A stretch of DNA of 64,000 nt from Thermoclostridium caenicola (GTDB taxonomy: Bacteria; Bacillota; Clostridia; DSM-8532): assembly GCF_900142095.1 (NCBI RefSeq), contig NZ_FQZP01000002.1, positions 1 through 64,000 on the forward strand, in the 5' to 3' direction. Made by a program: the position numbers and the translations under genes. Under the pieces are notes generated by a model. It ran no database searches. It was given only the letters and a program-made list of their open reading frames with translations, and was not told the DNA's origin. Of the stretch, positions 25,898-33,467 are shown piece after piece (position 1 is the stretch's first letter; the number at the start of each line of letters is the position of its first letter).

Positions 25898-26755
25898 CTA
25901 TGCCGACCGACGCCGTGCAAGAAGCGTCAGCAGGAAGATAACGGCTGTAATGAGCACAATGGTCGCCCCGGAAGCCGTTTCAGTATAATAGGAAGCGATC
26001 AAGCCCGAAACGCCTGAAAACAGGGATATGGCAACGGCTATCAGGTGATACTGCCTCTGGTTGCGTGCCAGATTGCGGGCAGCCGCAGCCGGGAGCACCA
26101 GGAAGGAGTTGATAACCAAAAGGCCAATCCAGGACATGGACACGGTGACCAGCACGGCTATGGCCATGCTGAACAGGGTTTCCAGCCAGAAGGTGCGCAC
26201 CCCCCTGCTCCTGGCAAGCACCGGGTTGATGCTGGCAAAGAGCAGTCTGTTGAAGAAAAAGTACCAGTAGATCAGGACGAGCACCAGGATGACGGCGATG
26301 ATCCCGATCTCGGAAGGGGTGATGCTCAGGATGCTTCCCACCAGGTAGGAATTGAGCTTGGCGAAGCTCTTCCCGCCCAAAGTGGCCAGGAAAATGCCCG
26401 CCGCCACCGCAAAGGACGAGAAAACGCCGATGATGGTGTCACTGGACATCCTGGTCTTGTGATGGACCACCGATATGCCTACCGAAAAAACAAGGGAAAA
26501 AGCAACAGCCGACCACATGGGCTGCAGAAAACCTGCAAGCCCGCCTATGACGATCCCGGTAAAGGCACCGTGACCTAAGGCATCCGAAAAGAAGGCCATC
26601 TGGTTGTTGACGATCATGGTTCCCAGGGTACCAAAGATGGGAGCCAAAAGGATAATGGCCAGCAAGGCGTTCTTCATAAAGAGCATCCTGCCGGGCTCAG
26701 CCCATTCAAAGGGCAGCAGATCCACCAGGTTGTACCAAAGTTCCATAGCTATCAC
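25898..26755 (-). CDS. znuB: Zinc/manganese ABC transporter permease
   Basis: 285-residue ABC-3 family membrane subunit of a zinc (or manganese) importer with about eight helices; ALGHGAFTGIVIGGL near 75-90 is the family's conserved segment. It overlaps the end of the ATPase gene by four bases (GTGA-type overlap). The order binding protein, ATPase, permease, zur within one operon supports zinc as substrate. Confidence 0.9.
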   Translation of the reverse strand: MIAMELWYNLVDLLPFEWAEPGRMLFMKNALLAIILLAPIFGTLGTMIVNNQMAFFSDALGHGAFTGIVIGGLAGFLQPMWSAVAFSLVFSVGISVVHHKTRMSSDTIIGVFSSFAVAAGIFLATLGGKSFAKLNSYLVGSILSITPSEIGIIAVILVLVLIYWYFFFNRLLFASINPVLARSRGVRTFWLETLFSMAIAVLVTVSMSWIGLLVINSFLVLPAAAARNLARNQRQYHLIAVAISLFSGVSGLIASYYTETASGATIVLITAVIFLLTLLARRRSA

Positions 26756-27516
26756 GACATCCCCGCAAAAATCTTTCTGAAACTCTCACTCGCCATAACC
26801 TCCCGGGGCGTGCCGCTGGCCAGCACCGTACGGTTCAGCAGAACAAGCCTGTCCGCATGGCGCGCCACCAGGTCGAGATCATGGGAAACCATGATGATGG
26901 AGAGGTCATAGTCCTTTCTGATATCCGAAAGCAGGTTGTAGAACATTTCCAGTCCGTTCTGGTCAATCCCGGATACCGGTTCATCCAGAAGGAGCAGCTC
27001 CGGAACAGGCTCCAGCGCAAGGGCCACCAGGACCCTCTGGAGCTCGCCTCCGGAAAGGGCGCCCAGCCTTTTGTCCAATAAATGATCCGCCTGAGCCCGG
27101 GAAAGACATTCTTTGGCCTTGTGCCTGACCTTGTCCGGAATCCTGAGCCACGCCGGGCTTTTGCTGCAGCAAACGGCATAGAGATCCAGCACACTGGTCG
27201 GACTGGTGGCATCCAGGTTCAGGTGCTGCGGCACATAGCCGATGATCGGCCGTTCCTTTCTCACGCCGCTGCTTCTCAGGAACTTCAGGGAACCGGTATG
27301 CCTGACTTCTCCCAGGATGGCTTTCAGCAGCGTGCTCTTCCCTGCTCCATTGGGGCCGATGATGGCCGTGAGCTCGCCGCAGTGGACGTGGAGGTTGACA
27401 TCGCTCAGGATGGTGTCACTGCCAATGGTCACCCCCAGATTTTCAATCCGTGTGCAGCACAGGCCGCAGTTGGGCCCTTCGCATGCTCTTGTCACATTAA
27501 TGCCATGATGGTTCAT
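26752..27516 (-). CDS. znuC: Zinc/manganese ABC transporter ATPase
   Basis: 254 residues with an intact nucleotide-binding site: Walker A GPNGAGKST near 58-66, Q-loop in VPQHLN, signature LSGGELQRV near 157, Walker B LLLLDEPVSGID and H-loop VSHD. The N-terminus carries an unusual cysteine-rich leader before the usual start (CEGPNCGLCC, residues 13-22), which could bind metal. It overlaps the binding protein gene by four bases. The leader is part of the reading frame, although the true start could be internal, near residue 28. Confidence 0.9.
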   Translation of the reverse strand: MNHHGINVTRACEGPNCGLCCTRIENLGVTIGSDTILSDVNLHVHCGELTAIIGPNGAGKSTLLKAILGEVRHTGSLKFLRSSGVRKERPIIGYVPQHLNLDATSPTSVLDLYAVCCSKSPAWLRIPDKVRHKAKECLSRAQADHLLDKRLGALSGGELQRVLVALALEPVPELLLLDEPVSGIDQNGLEMFYNLLSDIRKDYDLSIIMVSHDLDLVARHADRLVLLNRTVLASGTPREVMASESFRKIFAGMS

Positions 27517-28454
27517 TTCAACGCCTCGATCAAAGTTTGCAGATTTTTTTCCATGGTTTCCACATAGCTGTCCGGGTCGGCTTCCTTCGGCCCGGTGACC
27601 AACGGATCCAAAAAGTACACCTTGGCACCCGTTTCGGAAGCTATGGTCTCGGCCGCTCTCGCCGAGTATTGGGGCTCGGCAAATATGGCTTTGACACCGA
27701 GCGTTTTTATGATATCAATGGTCTCTCTGAGTTCCGCGGCGCTGGGTTCGGTGCCCGGTTCCCGCTCGATGACCGCAACGATATTCAGGCCGAACTCCTG
27801 CGCAAAATAGGGAAAAGCCTCATGGAAGGTCACAATATCCCTTGACCGGATATCTTTCAGCGCCTCGTGCATCCTTTCCTTCTGCGCTTCCAGCTTGCTC
27901 CTGAATGCCTCTGCGTTGCGCCTGTAGGCTTCCGCATGGGCCGGATCCGCTTCCGCCAGGGCTTCTTCGATATTTTCAACCTGTCGGATAGCGTTTGAGA
28001 TGCTCACCCAGACATGGGGATTGGCCTCCCCGGTGTGTTCATCCATGATGAGCGGAATATCCTTCGCCGCCTCCACAACCGGCAGATCGGGATAAACATC
28101 CCGAATCTGATCCACAAAGGTTTCCATACCTGCGCCGTTTATCAGGAACAGGTCGGCATTCTCCAGCGTCTTCATATCTGCCGGGCTGAGCTCATAATCA
28201 TGGAGACAGCCCGACTGGGGTTCGGTCATATTGGTGACGCGCACCCCCGGTATCCCCCCTGCCACGTTGATGGTCAGCACGTAGATGGGATAGAACGAGG
28301 TCACGATATGAAAATCGTCGCCCGTATCGCCAGTCAAAGCCTTACCAGCGGTACTGCCCGGGTCGGACGTGATATCCGATTTATTGGAAGCTCCGCACGC
28401 GGTCAAAAGCAAAATGCACAGGAGCAGGCCCAGAAAGGCCTTTATGGATTTCAA
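27513..28454 (-). CDS. znuA: Zinc-binding lipoprotein of the ZnuA family
   Basis: 313 residues: signal peptide and lipobox LLTAC near 16-20, then the cluster A-I metal-binding protein fold. Candidate zinc ligands are His in GCLHDYEL, His in NPHVWVS, His in TFHEAFPYF and the acidic residue in FLDPL. No histidine-rich loop of the ZnuA type is present; the linker at about 25-45 is Ser/Thr/Gly-rich instead. Start is TTG with AGGAGG seven bases upstream; a closer ATG is out of frame. First gene of the zinc operon, with a good promoter at 28499-28527. Confidence 0.9.
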   Translation of the reverse strand: MKSIKAFLGLLLCILLLTACGASNKSDITSDPGSTAGKALTGDTGDDFHIVTSFYPIYVLTINVAGGIPGVRVTNMTEPQSGCLHDYELSPADMKTLENADLFLINGAGMETFVDQIRDVYPDLPVVEAAKDIPLIMDEHTGEANPHVWVSISNAIRQVENIEEALAEADPAHAEAYRRNAEAFRSKLEAQKERMHEALKDIRSRDIVTFHEAFPYFAQEFGLNIVAVIEREPGTEPSAAELRETIDIIKTLGVKAIFAEPQYSARAAETIASETGAKVYFLDPLVTGPKEADPDSYVETMEKNLQTLIEALK

Positions 28455-28498
28455 GCATATTCCTCCTTAATGGGATTGATTCGCATTTGCATGTAGTA

Positions 28499-28527
28499 AT
28501 TGTACACCAGTATTATGGCATCTTCAA
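28499..28527 (-). promoter_or_regulatory. Promoter of the znuA-znuC-znuB-zur operon
   Basis: On the minus strand TTGAAG (complement of 28522-28527), 17-bp spacer, TACAAT (complement of 28499-28504). An 8-bp palindrome GCATTTGC-like sequence lies at about 28484-28491, downstream of the -10, and may be part of a Zur site, but it does not match the usual Firmicute Zur box well. Confidence 0.6.
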
Positions 28528-28551
28528 CCCCGGATCTATACGGTGCAATAT

Positions 28552-28609
28552 GGCAGAAAAACAGCATCAGGCCGGCAGCCGCTTCATGACAGAAGCTCGG
28601 CTGCCGGCC
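28552..28609 (-). terminator. Strong hairpin terminator after the DUF438/DUF1858 genes
   Basis: On the minus strand GGCCGGCAGCCG (complement of 28598-28609) pairs perfectly with CGGCTGCCGGCC (complement of 28570-28581), with further inner pairing, followed after a few bases by TTTTT. Confidence 0.8.
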
Positions 28610-28655
28610 CGATAGTTATTGGCAACGGCTTGTTGAAAGCCGCATGCATCAATGA

Positions 28656-28847
28656 TTAAAGCTCATTGTTAAGCCTGGCCAGCATCTCATCGATATCGAG
28701 GCCATGAACTTCCGCTGCTTCCTCCAATGTCTCGGCCTGCGAAGCGGGGCAGCTGACGCAGCCCAAACCCATGCCGATCAGGATTCGCGCAGCTTCGGGG
28801 TTCTGCCTGATAACTTCCCCGATGGTCATATCCTTGGTCGCTTTCAT
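28656..28847 (-). CDS. DUF1858 protein
   Basis: A 63-residue DUF1858 domain: DMTIGEVIRQNPEAARILIGMGLGCVSCPASQAETLEEAA, with the conserved GC..CP pair (CVSCP). The cysteines may bind a metal or redox partner; the domain is often next to hybrid-cluster proteins or DUF438 proteins in anaerobes. The ATG at 28847 has GGAGG eight bases upstream. Longer in-frame starts run back into the DUF438 gene and are not credible. It follows that gene by 100 bases on the same strand. Confidence 0.9.
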   Translation of the reverse strand: MKATKDMTIGEVIRQNPEAARILIGMGLGCVSCPASQAETLEEAAEVHGLDIDEMLARLNNEL

Positions 28848-28947
28848 CGCTCGTTCCTCCTTTTTTATAGTATCATACATGAATCCCAGGGTTCTTGCAA
28901 ATGTCAGGTTATCCCACAACTTGATGCAAACGTCGCTCACCTTGCTC

Positions 28948-30183
28948 TTATTCGGAAAGAAGCCTTTTCTCACCCTCAAGTTCCTGGATGGGTTTGATGT
29001 TCTGGGTGATCTCCGCAACGCCCAGGTACTCGCCTTTGTCATTTCTTACAGCGTAATACCGGATGTAAGCCGTCACCTTATCGCCCATCCTGATCCAGAA
29101 GTCCTCGTGATCCTTTTTGCCGCTCTTAAAGTCCTCAACGATCTTCTCAACGATATGAACGCTGCCGGGTGGATGGCAGTTCTGAACCTTCCGTCCGATA
29201 ACACTCCTGGGTCGGGCGAAGATGCGTTCCTTACCCTGGGTAAAATAGCGCACCGTGTCGTCCTTGCCCACAAAGGTGATATCAAAGGGAAGGGTGTTCA
29301 GCAGGGCGTTAATCTCTTCATGGGTCATGGCACCTGCGTCAAACCGGACGATATTCTCTGCCGGTTCCCCCTCCTCTTTGGCCTGCTGCACCGGATCGAC
29401 CCGCTCAGGTTTCCACGGCGTGTCCGGCTGGATCAGGCAATAACCGATTTCATCGCTGTCCTCCAGGATCTTCTTCCACTCATCCTCCGAAAGGGTATCC
29501 ATGGCCATGGGGAACAGGATATTCTCTTCCTTGAAGATCATCTCCCTGACCTTGCCGATGGCTTCGTCGGCCTTTTGGAGCAAGGTTTCCCGGCTGCCGT
29601 CATAGTTTTCCAGCAACCGTATGGTTTCCTTGATGGCAGCACGGATCTCATCGTCCACACCCCACATAACCTTGGGCGGCGCGGTTATCCCATACTTCTC
29701 CAGGTAGGGGAAGAGCAGGTTCTCCTTTCTGGCATAGTGCTTGCCCACCTCAAGCAATTGCCTGAAGCCTTCCAGGAGCCTTCCGGCAGCGTCCCGGTCA
29801 TCGGCAGTCCGAAGCTTTGCCAGAAGCGGCTCCAGCTTTCCTTCGATCAGCTTCTCTATTTCCCTGTTCTCCTGCTTGAATATCTGGACGGGATGTCCTG
29901 CCGCCTTAACCGCTTCCGGTTCCCTGTGGATATCCTCAATGGAACCCCTGAACACCGATGCGTGGACATCGCAAAGCCTCTGAACCTCGGTTACGGGCAT
30001 ACCCTCCATGATGAGGGCCTGCTCCATCTCGGCTATCTCACTGGATGAAACACCCTTGATCAGCTCTTCAAACCTGGGTTTTACCTCCTCCACGGTCTTA
30101 CCGTTGTGGAGTTCCTTAATAATTTCCTTCAGCACCTTCTGCCTGTATTCGCGGTTATTGATCATTTCGCTCAATCGTACCAC
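28948..30183 (-). CDS. DUF438/hemerythrin/PAS sensor protein
   Basis: 411 residues in three parts: DUF438 at about 1-75 (with an embedded DUF1858-like EVKPRFEELIKGVS segment), a hemerythrin HHE domain at about 90-235 (His in GHPVQIFKQEN, GKHYARKENLLFPYLEK, with E-E-N-ILFP in the last helix), and a C-terminal PAS domain at about 285-395 (DITFVGKDDTVRYFTQGKERIF, including HPPGSVHIVEKIV). Hemerythrin-like domains bind di-iron, so an oxygen, nitric oxide or iron sensing or repair role is likely. Starts with GTG just after GGGG; a TTG at 30174 has better spacing. Confidence 0.88.
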   Translation of the reverse strand: MVRLSEMINNREYRQKVLKEIIKELHNGKTVEEVKPRFEELIKGVSSSEIAEMEQALIMEGMPVTEVQRLCDVHASVFRGSIEDIHREPEAVKAAGHPVQIFKQENREIEKLIEGKLEPLLAKLRTADDRDAAGRLLEGFRQLLEVGKHYARKENLLFPYLEKYGITAPPKVMWGVDDEIRAAIKETIRLLENYDGSRETLLQKADEAIGKVREMIFKEENILFPMAMDTLSEDEWKKILEDSDEIGYCLIQPDTPWKPERVDPVQQAKEEGEPAENIVRFDAGAMTHEEINALLNTLPFDITFVGKDDTVRYFTQGKERIFARPRSVIGRKVQNCHPPGSVHIVEKIVEDFKSGKKDHEDFWIRMGDKVTAYIRYYAVRNDKGEYLGVAEITQNIKPIQELEGEKRLLSE

Positions 30184-30261
30184 CCCCTGTATTGTTCACT
30201 TTTTTAAAGGTTTTTATGAATCATTTCCGGTTTCAGTCATGCATGGAAGGGATGCTGTTTT

Positions 30262-30289
30262 TTTAAAAAAGACCGGCCCGGGGCCGGTC
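30262..30289 (-). terminator. Terminator after the cysteine-rich mini-gene
   Basis: A GACCGGCC...GGCCGGTC stem (30271-30289) is followed on the minus strand by six T. It lies 35 bases past the stop of the 49-residue gene at 30324-30473, supporting that gene as the end of a transcript. Confidence 0.85.
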
Positions 30290-30323
30290 TCATGCAATTC
30301 ATGGTGAGCGTCAGCATCTTCGT

Positions 30324-30473
30324 CTAAATGACCAGAAACAGCAATGCAAGAGCAAGCCATCTATTCCGGTTGCAATGGCACCTGGAGCAGGATTCGCGGC
30401 ATTTCTTGCAGCGGCAGTAACGCTCTCGCCGACAATAAAGCTCACGCTGTTTTCTGCTTACTTCATCACACAC
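30324..30473 (-). CDS. Putative 49-residue cysteine-rich, C-terminally anchored protein
   Basis: Open frame from a GTG at 30473 (AAGGGGTG five bases upstream) to TAG at 30324-30326. Eight of the first 34 residues are cysteine, in a dense basic block (YCRRERYCRCKKCRESC then SRCHC). A short hydrophobic C-terminus (WLALALLFLVI) could anchor it in the membrane. It sits 70 bases after the CopZ-like gene on the same strand and 35 bases before a strong terminator. The cysteine spacing suggests a metal-binding (copper, zinc or iron-sulfur) role next to a copper chaperone. I know no named family for it. It falls in an otherwise empty 360-base gap. Confidence 0.55.
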   Translation of the reverse strand: MCDEVSRKQRELYCRRERYCRCKKCRESCSRCHCNRNRWLALALLFLVI

Positions 30474-30543
30474 AACAGCACCCCTTAAATAACTTGTCCT
30501 GGTACATGCTATTCATAAGACCGGAATAGTGTTCTGAAGCGCA

Positions 30544-30753
30544 TCACACCACGTCATACCCCTGATCTTCGATGGCTTCCCTGATCTGTTCGAGGGAAAC
30601 TATTCCATTGTCGAAAACCACTGTTACCGATTTGCCCTTCAGGTCAACCGTAACGCTCTCAACACCGGGCAAGCCGCCTACCGCTTTCCTGACAGCATTT
30701 TCGCAATGGCTGCAGGACATGCCCTCGACCTTTATCGCTCTCGTTTCCATCAT
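30544..30753 (-). CDS. Heavy-metal-associated domain protein, CopZ-like copper chaperone
   Basis: 69 residues forming one HMA domain with the metal motif GMSCSHC near residue 11-17 and the usual beta-alpha-beta ends (AVRKAVGGLPGVESVTVDL and IREAIEDQGYDVV). Such proteins carry Cu(I) to P-type ATPases or regulators; no copper ATPase is in this window. The ATGATG at 30753 lies eight bases from GGGAGG; an upstream in-frame start at 30774 would include that sequence. Probably cotranscribed with the cysteine-rich mini-gene. Confidence 0.9.
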   Translation of the reverse strand: MMETRAIKVEGMSCSHCENAVRKAVGGLPGVESVTVDLKGKSVTVVFDNGIVSLEQIREAIEDQGYDVV

Positions 30754-31009
30754 CAAGCATACCTCCCTTATCATCAGCGGGCGACAACCTCCGGTCGCTC
30801 CGCCTGGAAAATCCTGTTTCTATGTTATATAGCCTTAAAGCCAGGCAGATTATTCATCTGCAACAATAATTTTTCTTTTGAAATCATTATAGCACGCTGA
30901 CCTGTCCATGTCGGTAGCCTCGGTTACATAATTCTGCCACTTACAGGGCTTCGTACGCATAAGCCGGGGACAATCAACGAAAGATAAGGAGGAAAAAGGA
31001 GGGGAAGCC

Positions 31010-31858
31010 ATGCATACCATGTGGAAAGGCTCGATCAGCTTCGGCCTGGTCAACATACCGGTCAAGATGTTCGCAGCCACCGAAGACAAGGATATCCGGT
31101 TCAAAACCCTGCATAAGAAATGCCGGACCCCCATCAGGCAGGAACGGGTCTGCCCCACCTGCCAGGAAACAATAAGCCCCGATGACCTGGTCCGGGGCTT
31201 CGAGTATGAGCCGGGAAGATTTGTACTCATCGATGATGAAGACCTGGAAGCCATCAAACCGGCTACCGCAAAAACTGCAGAGATCCTGGACTTTGTGGAT
31301 CTGCGCGAGATCGATCCCATCTATTTTGACAAATCCTATTATCTCGCACCCCAGGAAAACAGCGGCCACAAAGCCTACAGCCTTCTGTGCCAGGCCATGC
31401 AGAAAACGGGAAGGATAGCGGTGGCCAAAATAACCATCCGGAACAAGCAATCCCTGGCCGTTATCCGGGTGCTCAACAATATTCTCATACTGGAGACCAT
31501 ATTCTATCCCGATGAGGTCCGGCCCGTAAGCCTCATTCCCGGCATCCCTCAGGATGTCAGAATCGAGGAACGGGAGCTTGCCATGGCCGAACAACTGATA
31601 GAAAACCTGACCACTGAATTCAGGCCGGAAAAATACAGGGACGAATACCGGGAGGAACTCCTGGAGCTTATCCGGAAGAAGGCCGAAGGCGAAGAAATCG
31701 TTTCCGCTCCGGAAGCGCCCCAGCGCAATGTGGTGGATCTCATGGCAGCCCTTCAGGCCAGCCTGCAACAAACCCAGGAAATGAGAAAGCAGGGCAAAAC
31801 ACCCCCGGGCAAGGAACGCGCCAGGAAGGGCAAAAAGCAGCCCATCGAGGCAGGTTGA
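31010..31858 (+). CDS. ku: Ku protein of bacterial non-homologous end joining
   Basis: Binds double-strand DNA ends as a homodimer ring and recruits the ligase. 282 residues with the family start MWKGSISFGLVNIPVKMF, zinc-like cysteines (CRTPIRQERVCPTC) and the usual core ending near 250, plus a lysine-rich tail (KQGKTPPGKERARKGKKQ) typical of bacterial Ku C-termini. AAGGAGG is well spaced before the ATG. It starts the operon, four bases before the ligase gene. End joining is most useful in dormant spores, where no sister chromosome is available. Confidence 0.93.
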   Translation: MHTMWKGSISFGLVNIPVKMFAATEDKDIRFKTLHKKCRTPIRQERVCPTCQETISPDDLVRGFEYEPGRFVLIDDEDLEAIKPATAKTAEILDFVDLREIDPIYFDKSYYLAPQENSGHKAYSLLCQAMQKTGRIAVAKITIRNKQSLAVIRVLNNILILETIFYPDEVRPVSLIPGIPQDVRIEERELAMAEQLIENLTTEFRPEKYRDEYREELLELIRKKAEGEEIVSAPEAPQRNVVDLMAALQASLQQTQEMRKQGKTPPGKERARKGKKQPIEAG

Positions 31859-31862
31859 GTCC

Positions 31863-32804
31863 ATGGATTGGATTGAGCCCATGGAGCCCATTCTTAGGCC
31901 AGATGTGGTCACAGGATGCCAGTGGATTCACCAGGTCAAATGGGATGGCGTAAGAATCCTCTGCCGGGTGGAGAACGGGAAGTTGCGGCTTTTTACAAAG
32001 AACCGGCGCGAGCGCACGGGTTTTTACCCGGAACTGGACGAGGTCCCCGGGCTTCTGAAGGCAACAAGTGCCTGGCTGGACGGCGAAATCATTGTCCTTG
32101 ACCAGGACCAGAAGCCGTCCTTTTACCATGTGCTCACCCGGGAGAGGCTGGGTAATCCCGCCAGGGCATCCCTCTATGCCAGGCAGAATCCGGTCCGGTA
32201 CATCGTATTCGATATCCTGAGCCTGGACGGCAAAGACTTAAGAGAACACCCCTTAAGGCAGCGGAAGGCCATCCTGGAAGAAAGGCTGATGCCAGGCCGG
32301 AATGTGGCCATTACCGACGATTTCTCCGACGGGGACGCCCTTTTCGATCTGATGAAGCAGAAAGGATGGGAAGGCATCGTCTCCAAGCGGGCCGACAGTC
32401 CTTATACCGGCGGCAAAAACCACAGGGACTGGTACAAGACTAAGCTGCAAAAAAAGCTCCTTGCCGCAGTATGCGGCCTTTCCATGAAGGCAGGTTTCCC
32501 CAACGCCCTCCTTTTGGGCATCAGGCCTGACAGGGAATGGATCTATATTGGAAAAGCCTCATCAGGACTGACCCAGGAGCATTTCCGCCTTCTGCGGGAG
32601 AACATGAGCTATATGGCTTCCGAATCATCCCCGTTTCCGGCAGTCCCATCAGGCACGGAAGACATTGTGTGGTTCAAGCCCGCCCTGACATGCTGGGTCA
32701 GTTTCCTGGAATGGACCCACGACGGGGTCCTCAGGCATCCCAAGATCCTGGGGTTCAACCGCAGCAGTCCCGATGAGGCCAACGGGACGGAGTATGTGGA
32801 ATGA
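31863..32804 (+). CDS. ATP-dependent DNA ligase (LigD ligase domain as a stand-alone protein)
   Basis: Seals the joined ends. 313 residues: adenylation motif QVKWDGVR with the catalytic lysine near residue 25, motif III/IIIa (DGEIIVLD and YIVFDIL), motif IV (EGIVSKRADSPYTGG), motif V (DWYKTKLQK), then an OB-fold domain. The polymerase and nuclease domains fused in other LigD proteins are missing; the polymerase is encoded separately 660 bases on. The stop codon is overlapped by the first repeat of the cluster at 32803-33402. Confidence 0.92.
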   Translation: MDWIEPMEPILRPDVVTGCQWIHQVKWDGVRILCRVENGKLRLFTKNRRERTGFYPELDEVPGLLKATSAWLDGEIIVLDQDQKPSFYHVLTRERLGNPARASLYARQNPVRYIVFDILSLDGKDLREHPLRQRKAILEERLMPGRNVAITDDFSDGDALFDLMKQKGWEGIVSKRADSPYTGGKNHRDWYKTKLQKKLLAAVCGLSMKAGFPNALLLGIRPDREWIYIGKASSGLTQEHFRLLRENMSYMASESSPFPAVPSGTEDIVWFKPALTCWVSFLEWTHDGVLRHPKILGFNRSSPDEANGTEYVE

Positions 32805-32861
32805 TTGCCACGCTGCGTCTGTCAGATTACGAACGAAGCATCAAAGGAAAGCGGCAATCTC
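32803..32861. repeat. Degenerate copy of the gattgcc/ggcaatc palindromic repeat
   Basis: Begins inside the ligase stop codon (GATTGCC at 32803-32809) and ends with GGCAATC at 32853-32859. The middle is diverged from the better copies that follow. Confidence 0.5.
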
Positions 32862-32888
32862 AGGGAGCCCGTAAAACAGTACCCGGAT

Positions 32889-32994
32889 GTCATTACGAGC
32901 GGAACGCAGTGAAGCGCGGCAATCTCCTAATACTTCAAAGGCGACCATGGGAGTGATTGAGATTGCTTCGTCGGCTATACCTCCTCGCAATGAC
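32889..32994. repeat. 106-bp palindromic repeat, copy 1
   Basis: Ends GTCATTACGAG and CTCGCAATGAC are inverted repeats, with inner GGCAATCTC and GAGATTGC facing each other. Nearly identical (two or three differences) to 33297-33402. Confidence 0.85.
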
Positions 32995-33028
32995 GTGGTG
33001 GTACGGCTTGCGGAGTATATCCATAGGT

Positions 33029-33103
33029 GTCATTGTGAGCGCAGGGCAGCAGAGCGTGGCAATCCCAGGGCATGGAGGGATTGCTATGCTCACTCGCAAC
33101 GAC
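33029..33103. repeat. 75-bp palindromic repeat of the same family
   Basis: Ends GTCATTGTGAG and CTCGCAACGAC are inverted repeats, with inner GGCAATCCC and GGGATTGC. It is a shorter, diverged relative of the 106-bp elements on either side. Confidence 0.75.
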
Positions 33104-33114
33104 ACCTGCATAAA

Positions 33115-33284
33115 AAGGGAACCCGTAAAGGTTAAGGCCGCATTGCGATAAGGCGCCAAAACAGCCTGCGAGAATGGGATGAGGGCGGCTGCTGTTTGAG
33201 CGCAGCGAGTTCAGCCGCCCCCTATTCGAGCAGCTGCTGTTTTGCAGCCGTGCAGCACAGCGGCCGGGCTTTACGGGTTCCCTT
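33115..33284. mobile_element. 170-bp MITE-like element with 16-bp terminal inverted repeats
   Basis: AAGGGAACCCGTAAAG (33115-33130) is the exact inverse complement of CTTTACGGGTTCCCTT (33269-33284). CCTGCA occurs just outside both ends (33105-33110 and 33285-33290), as expected for a target duplication, although four extra bases lie on the left. The interior has a hairpin (GGGCGGCTG with CAGCCGCCC) and no coding capacity. The right part recurs at 15988-16032. Together with the flanking repeats it fills the 663-base gap between the ligase and polymerase genes. Confidence 0.65.
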
Positions 33285-33296
33285 CCTGCACCAGGT

Positions 33297-33402
33297 ATCA
33301 TTACGAGCGGAACGCAGTGAAGCGCGGCAATCTCCTAATACTTCAAAGGCGACCATGGGAGTGATTGAGATTGCTTCGTCGGCTATGCCTCCTTGCAATG
33401 AC
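33297..33402. repeat. 106-bp palindromic repeat, copy 2
   Basis: Same sequence and orientation as 32889-32994 with only a few substitutions, 408 bases further on. Ends 66 bases before the polymerase start. Confidence 0.85.
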
Positions 33403-33467
33403 GTGGTGAAGACGGCATAGTGCCGCCCCTCAATGGCGGCAAGAATAAAAAAGGAAGTGTCCATGCT

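Noticed and set aside
28848-29042. N-terminal extension of the DUF1858 protein
   Set aside because: The added 65 residues overlap the DUF438 gene in another frame, and the ATG at 28847 has a proper ribosome binding site.
32889-33402. Repeats that might be a CRISPR array
   Set aside because: Only two or three long (75-106 bp) palindromic units with irregular spacing, no regular spacers and no cas genes nearby.
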